From assembly GCF_900637555.1 (NCBI RefSeq), contig NZ_LR134378.1, positions 444,001 through 508,000 of the forward strand: a stretch of DNA of 64,000 nucleotides, in the 5' to 3' direction. The stretch comes from Lautropia mirabilis (GTDB lineage Bacteria; Pseudomonadota; Gammaproteobacteria; Burkholderiales; Burkholderiaceae_E). The translations under genes were made by a program, and so were the position numbers. This document shows positions 56,538 through 64,000 of the stretch, piece by piece (position 1 is the stretch's first letter; each line of letters starts with the position of its first letter). Below the pieces are notes generated by a model. The model ran no database searches. It was not told the origin of the DNA and saw nothing but the letters and a program-made list of their open reading frames with translations.

Positions 56538-57737
56538 ATGGATTCCGACCCGATCGTCATCGTATCCGCTGTCCGAACCCCCATCGGTGCCATGCTGGGC
56601 GCCCTGTCCGGACTGGAGGCCACCGACCTGGGCGCTGCTGTCATCAAGGCTGCGGTCGAGCGCGCCGGCATCGCCCCCGACCAGGTGCAGGAAGTGCTGA
56701 TGGGCTGCGTGCTGCCCGCCGGCCAGGGCCAGGCACCGGCCCGGCAGGCCACGCTGAAGGCGGGGCTTCCGCCATCCACTGGTGCCACCACGCTCAACAA
56801 GGTGTGCGGCTCCGGCATGAAGGCCGTGATGCTGGCCCATGACCTGATCAAGGCTGGCAGCCAGGACGTGGTGGTGGCCGGCGGCATGGAAAGCATGTCC
56901 AACGCCCCTTACCTGGTCCCCAAGGGGCGCACCGGCTACCGCTATGGCCACGGCACGCTGCTGGACCACATGGCCTACGACGGTCTGGAAGACGCCTACA
57001 GCAGGATGCCCAATGGCGGCGGCAAGTCAATGGGCCTGTTTGCCGAAGACTGCGCCAGCAAGTATCACTTCACCCGCGAAGCGCAGGACGCCTACGCCCT
57101 GGAGTCCTCGCGCCGTGCCCGCACCGCCAATGAAGACGGCAGCTTTGCCTGGGAAACGGTGCCCGTCACCATCCCTGGCCGCAAGGGCGACGTGGTGGTG
57201 GAACGCGACGAGAGCCCGTTCAAGGTCGACCCGTCGAAGATCCCTACCCTGCGCCCGGCCTTCGTGAAGGACGGCACCGTCACCGCCGCCACCTCGTCGT
57301 CGATCTCCGACGGTGCGGCCGCACTGGTGCTGATGCGCCAGAGCGAAGCCCGAAAACGCGGCCTCAGCCCCATCGCCACTCTGGTGGCCCATGCCACCTT
57401 TTCGCGTGAGCCCGAGTGGTTCACCCTCGCGCCGGTGGGCGCCATCGGGAAGGTGCTGGCCAAAGCCGGCTGGCAGACCGCTTCTGTGGACCTCTATGAG
57501 ATCAACGAAGCCTTCGCCGTGGTGACGATGGCCGCCATGAAGGAACACGGCATCCCGCACGACAAGGTCAACATCCATGGCGGTGCGGTCGCCCTGGGGC
57601 ACCCCATCGGCGCCTCTGGCGCCCGCGTGCTGGTCACGCTGCTGGGCGCCCTGAAGAAGACGGGCGGCAGGCGTGGCGTTGCCTCGCTGTGCATCGGCGG
57701 CGGCGAAGCCACTGCCATCGCGGTGGAGATGGCCTGA
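56538..57737 (+). CDS. acetyl-CoA C-acyltransferase (thiolase)
   Basis: This 399-residue cytoplasmic thiolase has the acyl-enzyme cysteine in VCGSGMKAV (Cys90), GGMESMSNAPYL, NEAFAV, HGGAVALGHPIGASGARV with the catalytic His, and the second cysteine in SLCIGGGEATA. Length and motifs fit acetyl-CoA acetyltransferase (AtoB/PhaA-like), making or cleaving acetoacetyl-CoA. The ribosome site AGGAGA is clear. Whether it is biosynthetic or degradative cannot be told here. Confidence 0.92.
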   Translation: MDSDPIVIVSAVRTPIGAMLGALSGLEATDLGAAVIKAAVERAGIAPDQVQEVLMGCVLPAGQGQAPARQATLKAGLPPSTGATTLNKVCGSGMKAVMLAHDLIKAGSQDVVVAGGMESMSNAPYLVPKGRTGYRYGHGTLLDHMAYDGLEDAYSRMPNGGGKSMGLFAEDCASKYHFTREAQDAYALESSRRARTANEDGSFAWETVPVTIPGRKGDVVVERDESPFKVDPSKIPTLRPAFVKDGTVTAATSSSISDGAAALVLMRQSEARKRGLSPIATLVAHATFSREPEWFTLAPVGAIGKVLAKAGWQTASVDLYEINEAFAVVTMAAMKEHGIPHDKVNIHGGAVALGHPIGASGARVLVTLLGALKKTGGRRGVASLCIGGGEATAIAVEMA

Positions 57738-57795
57738 ACGCCGCCCCCCGTTTGGGGATCACGCCCGCCGGGGCCGTTCACGCCCGGGCCATCCT

Positions 57796-57823
57796 GGCTG
57801 CCGCCAGGCACCTGGTGGCAGCC
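57796..57823. terminator. 13-bp hairpin between convergent thiolase and coaA genes
   Basis: GGCTGCC-g-CCAGG pairs with CCTGG-t-GGCAGCC around a two-base loop, ending three bases before the coaA stop. It may act for both genes; no U-run. Confidence 0.6.
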
Positions 57824-57826
57824 GGA

Positions 57827-58831
57827 TCAGATCATCCGCAACAGGATCTCGCCGACACGGTGGTCGGCCTGCTTGCCCACCACCAGGTTGGCCCGCCCCC
57901 GCGTCGGGGCGATGTTCTCGCGCAGGTTGCGCAGATTGATCTCGCGCCAGATGTCGCTGGCCACCTTCATCGCCTCGTCCTGCGACAGGTGCTGGTAATG
58001 ATGGAAATAGGAGTCCGACCGGCGGAATGCCGTCTGCTGCAGCGACAGGAAACGATGCTGATACCAGCGCTCGATGTCGGCCTCGGCAGCATCCACATAG
58101 ATGGAGAAGTCGAAGAAGTCGGACACCACCACGCTGGCCTGGGGCGTGCCGGCACTGCGCTCTACCCCCCAGGTCTGCAGCACGTTCAGCCCCTCGAAGA
58201 TGAGGATGTCAGGCTGCTCGACCCGCTGCACCTCACCGGGCACGATGTCATAGGCCTGGTGGGAGTACACCGGCGCTTCCACCACCGGCTCACCGGCCTT
58301 CAGCGCCCCCAGGAAGGAGATCATCCGCTTGCGGTCGTAACTCTCCGGGAAGCCCTTGCGCTTCATCAGTCCGCGCGCCTGCAGCACCCGGTTGGGATGC
58401 AGGAAGCCGTCCGTGGTGACCAGTGCCACCCGGGGGTGATCGGGCCAGCGGGCCAGCAGCGCCTGCAGCACGCGCGCGAAGGTGCTCTTGCCCACCGCCA
58501 CGCTGCCTGCAATGCCGATCACATAGGGGCGCGCCCCCACCGGTCGGCCCAGGAAGTCGTCGCACACGCCCGAGAGCGCCTTGGCCGAACGGAAGTGCAG
58601 GTTCAGAAGCCGCGAAAGCGGCAGGTAGATTTCCACCACCTCGGGCAACGAGACTTGGTCGTTGACGCCGCGCAGGGCGATCAGCTCGGACTCGGACAAT
58701 GTCAGCGGCGTGCTGGAGCGCAGGCCAGCCCATTCCGCACGGCTGAAGCGCTGGTAGGCGGAAAAGCCATCCCCGGCCTTCCCCGGCACCACGGCATGAA
58801 ATTGCGCCGCGAGCTTCTCGATGCTGTCCAT
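57827..58831 (-). CDS. coaA: type I pantothenate kinase
   Basis: This 334-residue cytoplasmic kinase catalyses the first step of coenzyme A synthesis. It has the P-loop [12 protein letters not shown] (about 105-116), [27 protein letters not shown] and the terminal [15 protein letters not shown]. This is the long-chain CoaA type, not the CoaX type more common in Burkholderiales. ATG at 58831 gives the usual start; GTG at 58837 is possible. Confidence 0.93.
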   Translation of the reverse strand: MDSIEKLAAQFHAVVPGKAGDGFSAYQRFSRAEWAGLRSSTPLTLSESELIALRGVNDQVSLPEVVEIYLPLSRLLNLHFRSAKALSGVCDDFLGRPVGARPYVIGIAGSVAVGKSTFARVLQALLARWPDHPRVALVTTDGFLHPNRVLQARGLMKRKGFPESYDRKRMISFLGALKAGEPVVEAPVYSHQAYDIVPGEVQRVEQPDILIFEGLNVLQTWGVERSAGTPQASVVVSDFFDFSIYVDAAEADIERWYQHRFLSLQQTAFRRSDSYFHHYQHLSQDEAMKVASDIWREINLRNLRENIAPTRGRANLVVGKQADHRVGEILLRMI

Positions 58832-59537
58832 GGTCACGCGATGCTCTCCTCGATCACCCTGTCTGGCCCGTCCCTGGGTATCGGCCCCAGGGAGCAGCAG
58901 CCTGCCGGCAACGGCCCGGGTGATTTCACTCGGCCCGAACGGGCGCCCTGTCGACTGTCTGCACAAAACGACACCTGCCGGCAACAGCCCCCTTGTTACC
59001 GACGCCCCGACCTACCCGAAACATCAGGGTTGGGCCCCAACGATCCGGGCCGGCCTGCTGGCGACCAGGCGGAGGGCCAACCTTCGGCAAGATGCTGATG
59101 ATACTGGGCCGATGGCCATGAAACAGGCCCTGAAATGCCCATTCGGGTATCTCCCGGGCCGTTTTTGGCCACGATGCCCGCCATTTTAGTAATTATTATC
59201 GACAGTGATGCGATTCAACGACACGTGTAAATCGAATCTACATTTCCTTGCACAATAGCCGGTAAGGCGTCGACGCAGGCCTGCAGCCCACGTGGCACCT
59301 GTCGCCAGACAAGGAGACTGACGACTCATTCACAAATGGATACGAGTTTGAATCAAAAGTTACGGCCATAGATCACATTGAGCCGATCATTCTGATGGAA
59401 TGGCGCCCCGGGTCCACGCTAGAGTAACAGCCTGGCCGTCGTTTTCCGTATGCGTGGCCGGCCCTTCGACCGGCAGCGGCCCCAGGCACCCCACCAGACC
59501 GGCACAGGTTTTCTGTAACACAACCGCCCTTTTCGCC
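58832..59537. other. 706-bp region between coaA and the exopolysaccharide locus
   Basis: No convincing gene. It includes an AT-rich stretch at 59186-59260, imperfect stems around 59125-59167 ending in TTTTT that could terminate transcription, and should contain the exopolysaccharide promoter. I found no certain sigma-54 or sigma-70 site. Confidence 0.5.
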
Positions 59538-60146
59538 ATGACCACGATACGTTCCCTGTCAGCCCTGGTACTGGCCAGCTTCCTGGCCGCCTGCGCCAAC
59601 ATGAGTTCCCTGCCGCCGGCACCCGACAAGGCGCCCAAGCACAACTACGTCTACCAGATCGGCCCCGGTGACGAGCTGGACCTGAAGGTCTGGCGCAACC
59701 CCGACCTGTCGGTGAAGGTCCCGGTGCGCCCCGACGGCAAGATCACCGCGCCGCTGATCAAGGACATCGTGGCCGTGGGCAAGACGCCCCAGGTGCTGGG
59801 CCGCGAGATCGAGGACAAGCTGGCCACCTACATCCGCGACCCCAGCGTGTCGGTGGTCGTGACCAAGATCGTGGGTGACCCGCTGTCGGTGGTCCGGGTC
59901 ATCGGCCAGGCGCAGAGCCCTGGCGCCGTGCCCTATCAGAACGGCACCACGCTGCTGGACGTGATGACCAAGGCCAACGGCCTCACCCGCAAGGCGGCCG
60001 GCAACCAGGCCATCCTGATCCGCGCCATCGAGAACAACAAGCAGTACCGTGTCCGGCTGGAAGACCTGCTCAAGCGCGGCGACCCCAGCGCCAACGTCGA
60101 GATCGCCCCGGGCGACTCGATCATGATCCCGGAAAGCCTGCTGTAA
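59538..60146 (+). CDS. polysaccharide export lipoprotein (Wza/EpsE-like, XrtA type)
   Basis: This 202-residue outer-membrane lipoprotein has lipobox LAAC (Cys19), the export domain (YQIGPGDELDLKVWRNPDLSVKVPVRPDGKITAPL, about 41-75), and a SLBB-like segment (VRVIGQAQSPGAVPYQNGTTLLDVM). It is shorter than Wza, as in PEP-CTERM/XrtA-linked export proteins. It forms the outer-membrane pore for exopolysaccharide. It is first gene of the locus. Confidence 0.88.
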   Translation: MTTIRSLSALVLASFLAACANMSSLPPAPDKAPKHNYVYQIGPGDELDLKVWRNPDLSVKVPVRPDGKITAPLIKDIVAVGKTPQVLGREIEDKLATYIRDPSVSVVVTKIVGDPLSVVRVIGQAQSPGAVPYQNGTTLLDVMTKANGLTRKAAGNQAILIRAIENNKQYRVRLEDLLKRGDPSANVEIAPGDSIMIPESLL

Positions 60147-60242
60147 CGTCCGGCTGGCCGCCGGGCAGCCCCCGCATGGCGCCCGGCCGCCCCGAACGCG
60201 CATACTGCCCGACGCGACGAAGCATCTTCTGCACAGAATTCC

Positions 60243-61838
60243 ATGCTTGACCTCCTGAAGTCCTACAAAACCTACCTGTCCGGCCTGTGGAAGTATCGGG
60301 TCTCAGGTCTGGTGGCCATGCTCATCACCGGCGTGCTTGGCATCATCATCACCGTGGTGCTGCCCGGCAACTACGAGGCCACGGCACGTGCCTATGTCGA
60401 CACCAAGTCGATCCTGCAGCCGCTCATGCAGGGCATGACCGTGCAGCCCGACATGCAGGGCCAGATCCAGATGATGGCCCGCACGCTGGTCAGCCGCCCC
60501 AACCTGGAAGCCATCGTCCAGGCCACCGGCATGGACCACGATGTGCAGACCCAGAAGGGGCGCGAGGCGCTGATGCAGACGCTGGAGAAGAGCATCCAGT
60601 TCAAGCCGGCGGGCGGTACCAACTTCTACAGCATCGAGTACCGCAATCAGTCCCGGGAAACGGCACTGAAGGTGGTGACGATGCTGCTGGACCTGTTCGT
60701 CAAGTCCACCCGCACGGGCAAGACGGCCGACACGCAGCAAGCGGTGCAGTTCATCGACCAGGAGATCGCCAAGGCCCGGGACCTGCTGCTGCAGACCGAG
60801 ACCGCGCTCAAGGAATTCAAGATCAAGCACATCGAGGTGATGCCCAACCTCGCGCAGGACTATGTGGCCCGCTCGGCCGACATCCAGCGTGAACTGCAGA
60901 CGGCCCGCCTCGAATATCGTCAGGCCGTCAACTCGCGCACCGCCATCCGCACCCGCCTGGAGGCCGTTCCCGAGTACGTGCCGGTGGGCGGTGGCCAGGC
61001 CGACGGTGGCGGCAGCGAGACCGAGCGCCGCCTGGAATCGGCCCGCAAGCGCCTGGACGACCTGCTCACCCGCTACACCGACGCACACCCGGACGTGATC
61101 AACACCCGTCACTCCATCCGCGAGCTGGAAGTCCAGCTGCAGAAGGAAGCCCTGCGGCCGGTGGACTCGCGCCCGGGTCGGGGCAAGATCCCCAACCGGC
61201 TGTACCAGGAGATGTCCATCGCCATGGCCGAGGCTGACGCCAAGGTCGCCTCACTGGCCGCCCGTGTGGCCGAGGCCGAGGCGCAGGCCAAGCGAGCCCG
61301 CGAGATTGCGCTGGCCATCCCGAAGGTCGAGGCCGAGTACATCCAGCTCAACCGCGACTACGACTCCAACAAGCAGAACTACGAGAAGCTGCTGCAGCGC
61401 CGTGATGCCGCCCGCCTGGCCGGCAGCATCGAGGAAAACACCGGCACGCGCGAGTTCCGCGTGGTCGATCCCCCGCGCGTGAGCCCGCGCCCGGTCTCGC
61501 CCAACCGGCCGCTGCTGCTGGGCATCTTCTTCGTGGTGTCGCTGGTGCTGGGCCTGGCCGTGGCACTGGTGCGCGAGCTGGCCAACCCGGCCTTCTACGA
61601 GCCCAACGCCCTGAAGGCCGCCACCAAGGTGCCGCTCTTTGGTGCCATCACCCGCTATCGTGATGAAGCCGCCCAGAAGCTGGCCCGCAAGCAATCGTTC
61701 CGCTTCACCGCCACCCTCGTCGGCTACACGCTGGTGTTCGTGGTGCTGATCCTCATCTACGTGATTGATGCAGGCCAATCCAGCGAAGCAGCACCGGCAC
61801 CCACCGCACAACACACCCAGCAGAAGGTGATGTCATGA
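60243..61838 (+). CDS. XrtA-type polysaccharide chain length determinant (Wzz-like)
   Basis: This 531-residue inner-membrane protein has two transmembrane helices (about 22-42 and 425-445, with a further hydrophobic segment near 493-513) around a long coiled-coil periplasmic region. Motifs [22 protein letters not shown] and [22 protein letters not shown]-like [17 protein letters not shown] fit the PEP-CTERM chain-length family. It sets polymer length with the following kinase. Its stop overlaps the kinase start. Confidence 0.9.
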   Translation: MLDLLKSYKTYLSGLWKYRVSGLVAMLITGVLGIIITVVLPGNYEATARAYVDTKSILQPLMQGMTVQPDMQGQIQMMARTLVSRPNLEAIVQATGMDHDVQTQKGREALMQTLEKSIQFKPAGGTNFYSIEYRNQSRETALKVVTMLLDLFVKSTRTGKTADTQQAVQFIDQEIAKARDLLLQTETALKEFKIKHIEVMPNLAQDYVARSADIQRELQTARLEYRQAVNSRTAIRTRLEAVPEYVPVGGGQADGGGSETERRLESARKRLDDLLTRYTDAHPDVINTRHSIRELEVQLQKEALRPVDSRPGRGKIPNRLYQEMSIAMAEADAKVASLAARVAEAEAQAKRAREIALAIPKVEAEYIQLNRDYDSNKQNYEKLLQRRDAARLAGSIEENTGTREFRVVDPPRVSPRPVSPNRPLLLGIFFVVSLVLGLAVALVRELANPAFYEPNALKAATKVPLFGAITRYRDEAAQKLARKQSFRFTATLVGYTLVFVVLILIYVIDAGQSSEAAPAPTAQHTQQKVMS

Positions 61839-63007
61839 ACAAGCGACTCGTTCAGCGGGCGATGCAGAAGCTGGTGGACCAGAATCCGTCCCGGCCGCTG
61901 CACCAGCACACCACCATCACGCCCACCACCACCATCACCCCCAGCACGACCACGCCGCGGACCCTGAGTCAGGGCAGCGCCACGCTGATGGCTTCCTCGG
62001 CCGAGGCCGAGGAGGCGATGGCCGCCGGCATCCGGGCCGACATCGCCCGTGCCGAAGCGCTGCGGCAGGCCCGCGAGCGCGGCGAGCAGGTCAACGGCCG
62101 GCTGGACACGGCAGCGGGTGGTGCCAGGATCGACACCCAGGCTTCGGCCGGCGCCTCCTTCCCGGCCGCACAGGGCCAGGGCTCGGCAGACCGGCAGGAC
62201 GGCGCGGCCAACAGCGCGTCCTCCGCGAGCGAAGCACACGGCAGCAATGCCCATTCCGCGACCGGACACATCCCCTCGTCCGGCCGCGCCGTCATCCAGC
62301 TGGATTTCGATTACCTGAAGGGACGTGGCTTTCTGGTACCGGACGACAAGACCTCCAAGATTCACCAGGAGTTCCGTCTGGTGAAGCGGCGCCTGCTGGA
62401 CAACGCCTTTGGCCGCCTGCGCCCCGTGGTGGGCAACGGCCGGCTGATCATGGTCACCAGCTCGCTGCCCAGCGAGGGCAAGACCTTCTCGGCCATCAAC
62501 CTGGCCATCAGCATCGCCATCGGGGGTGAACACCCGGTGCTGCTGATCGATGCCGACATCGCACGTCCCAGCGTCTCCAACACGCTGCAGCTGGACATCC
62601 CCGACGAAGTCGGCCTGACCGATTACCTGGAAGACCCCACAATCCCCATCAGCGAGCTGCTGCACGAGACCTCCGTGCCCGGGCTGTCGCTGATGACGGC
62701 CGGCCACCTGAATCATCGTCCGGTGGATCTGCTGGCCTCGAACAACATGGCGCAGCTGGTCGAGCGGCTCAAGACCATGCTGCCGCACCATGTGATCATC
62801 TTCGATACGCCCCCGCTGCTGCCCGTCACCGAGACCCGCTCGCTGTCGGCCCTGGTGGGGCAGGTGATGCTGGTGGTCGCTGCCGGCGAGACGCCGCGCA
62901 GTGCCGTCAACGAGTCGTTGCTTCAGCTTGAGAATTGCGAGGCTGTCGGCCTGCTGTTCAACAAGGCCCCCGTACAGCCCAAAGCACCCGCTTACTACGG
63001 ATACTGA
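61835..63007 (+). CDS. XrtA-associated tyrosine autokinase
   Basis: This 390-residue BY-kinase has Walker A SSLPSEGKTFS (209-219), Walker A' LLIDADIARPS and Walker B-like VIIFDTPPLLPVT. The C-terminal PAYYGY gives a tyrosine cluster for autophosphorylation. The first about 150 residues are unusual: a Thr/Pro/His tract (about 23-44) and a Ser/Ala/Gly-rich spacer. It regulates polymer export with the chain-length protein, with which its start overlaps (ATGA). Confidence 0.88.
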   Translation: MNKRLVQRAMQKLVDQNPSRPLHQHTTITPTTTITPSTTTPRTLSQGSATLMASSAEAEEAMAAGIRADIARAEALRQARERGEQVNGRLDTAAGGARIDTQASAGASFPAAQGQGSADRQDGAANSASSASEAHGSNAHSATGHIPSSGRAVIQLDFDYLKGRGFLVPDDKTSKIHQEFRLVKRRLLDNAFGRLRPVVGNGRLIMVTSSLPSEGKTFSAINLAISIAIGGEHPVLLIDADIARPSVSNTLQLDIPDEVGLTDYLEDPTIPISELLHETSVPGLSLMTAGHLNHRPVDLLASNNMAQLVERLKTMLPHHVIIFDTPPLLPVTETRSLSALVGQVMLVVAAGETPRSAVNESLLQLENCEAVGLLFNKAPVQPKAPAYYGY

Positions 63008-63009
63008 GC

Positions 63010-63981
63010 ATGTACAAATCATTTTTCGGATTGAAGTCCAAGCCGTTCCGACTGAATCCGCACCTGCGCTTCCTCTTCAACAGCGAGGCCATCCAGCGCG
63101 CAGTCAACACCCTGAAGTACGGGCTGTATCAGCGTGAGGGGCTGGTGCTGCTGACCGGCGCCCCGGGCTGCGGCAAGACCATGCTGGTGCAGAACGTCAG
63201 CCGCCGCCTGCCCGACGCCGGCATCCAGGTCTTCACCATCGCCACGCCCCGTGCCAACGGCCATTCGCTGCTGCTGCAGATCTTTGCCGCCCTGGGGCTG
63301 GACGTGCCGGCCGACGCCGACACGGCGCAGCTGCTGCGCACGCTGCAGAAATACCTGCTGGGTGAAGTCCAGGCCAACCGCCGGCTGCTGCTGGTCATCG
63401 ACGAAGCCCACAACCTCGAGGACGATGCGCTAGAGGTGGTGCGGCTGCTCTCGGACATGCAGCTCAACGGCAACCTGCTGCTGCAGATCTTCCTGGTGGC
63501 GCAGCCCGTGCTGCGCGCACGCCTGGCCACGCCCCGTCTGGATGCCCTGCGCCAGCGCTTCCTCGTCACCGATCACATCGACGGCCTGACGCCCGAGGAA
63601 GTGCCCCAGTACATCCAGAAACGGATGCAGCAGGCCGGCTGGCAGGGTGACACCCCGTTCGACGCCGAAGCGATCGAGCGCATCCAGCAGGCCACCGACG
63701 GCAACCCCCGCCAGGTGAACATCCTGTGCGAGCGGCTGCTGACGCAGGCCTACGTGGAAGAGAAGACGCGCGTGACCCTGACCGACGTGGACAACACGCT
63801 GCAGGACATGGAAGACGAATGGCGCACCTCGGTCACCGTGGCCGACAACCCCAGCGCCTCGAAATCCGCCCGGCTGCAGGACATGGAACGCCGGATGGCC
63901 TCGCTGGACGCCTCGCTGGATCAAATCTCGCAGGTGACCAACACCATTCTGGTACGACTGGACGGACTGCGGCAGGGATGA
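63010..63981 (+). CDS. XrtA-associated AAA ATPase
   Basis: This 323-residue ATPase starts MYKSFFGLKSKPFRLNP, has Walker A TGAPGCGKTM (about 47-56), Walker B LLLVIDEAHN, and a C-terminal coiled coil. This matches the ExeA-like ATPase of PEP-CTERM exopolysaccharide loci. It begins two bases after the kinase stop. Its role in export is not known in detail. Confidence 0.88.
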   Translation: MYKSFFGLKSKPFRLNPHLRFLFNSEAIQRAVNTLKYGLYQREGLVLLTGAPGCGKTMLVQNVSRRLPDAGIQVFTIATPRANGHSLLLQIFAALGLDVPADADTAQLLRTLQKYLLGEVQANRRLLLVIDEAHNLEDDALEVVRLLSDMQLNGNLLLQIFLVAQPVLRARLATPRLDALRQRFLVTDHIDGLTPEEVPQYIQKRMQQAGWQGDTPFDAEAIERIQQATDGNPRQVNILCERLLTQAYVEEKTRVTLTDVDNTLQDMEDEWRTSVTVADNPSASKSARLQDMERRMASLDASLDQISQVTNTILVRLDGLRQG

Positions 63982-64000
63982 CGATGGACATGGGGTGCCG
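63978..64000 (+). CDS. possible start of the next exopolysaccharide gene (3' partial)
   Basis: An ATG overlaps the ATPase stop (ATGA), with GGCAGGG upstream, and stays open to the window edge. Only seven residues are visible, so no product can be named. ATG 63984 and 63990 in the same frame are alternatives. Confidence 0.4.

Noticed and set aside
59291-59306. TGGCAC near the exopolysaccharide locus as a sigma-54 promoter
   Set aside because: The GG to GC spacing is two bases short and the TTGC half is missing.

Overview
The window reads as a GC-rich (about two-thirds G+C by eye) betaproteobacterial chromosome, most likely Burkholderiales. Pointers are an XrtA/PEP-CTERM-type exopolysaccharide locus, separate maeB, acnB and aceK genes, gatCAB next to a divergent mreBCD-mrdA-rodA operon, and queH. 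A Lautropia-like oral or environmental species would fit, but genus is a guess. I see no tRNA, rRNA, CRISPR array, insertion sequence or prophage.

Layout. Bases 1-3314 hold a three-gene operon: a CobN-like chelatase with a C-terminal membrane anchor, an ExbB/TolQ-like channel protein and a DUF2149 protein. This matches the HmuS/HmuU/HmuV part of anaerobic haem-use operons. Bases 3.6-10.4 kb carry a BCCT (choline/betaine) transporter and an RND efflux pump. Bases 10.6-18.1 kb carry queH, an esterase, a small envelope-stress-like trio (DUF883, holin-like, unknown), ampG and maeB. An AT-rich two-gene islet at 18.2-19.2 kb looks like a split AbiTii-type defence cassette. Housekeeping follows: xth/pyrE (divergent, almost touching), gatCAB, the rod-shape operon mreBCD-mrdA-rodA, a quinone reductase, a SMUG1-like uracil-DNA glycosylase and a TIGR01777 epimerase.

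Bases 35.9-40.9 kb look like an iron-linked patch: a lone ABC solute-binding protein, a Fur box overlapping a promoter, a leader with a strong internal terminator, a TonB-dependent siderophore receptor and an FmdE-like protein. acnB lies beyond it, facing the other way.

Bases 45.8-53.1 kb (minus strand) are the most striking region, a probable copper-acquisition operon. In transcription order it encodes a CruR-like DUF2946 protein with a CxxC motif, an MbnP-type lipoprotein, an MbnH-type di-haem enzyme, an OprC/NosA-type TonB receptor with a CxxxM copper motif, and a novel lipoprotein with Ig-like repeats and a Cys/His/Met-rich tail. The likely logic is copper sensing at the DUF2946 reading frame, periplasmic copper binding by MbnP matured by MbnH, and outer-membrane import by the receptor.

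Bases 53.5-58.8 kb carry a DHH-family phosphoesterase, aceK, a thiolase and coaA. From 59.5 kb to the edge runs an XrtA-type exopolysaccharide locus (export lipoprotein, chain-length determinant, tyrosine autokinase, ATPase) that continues past the window.
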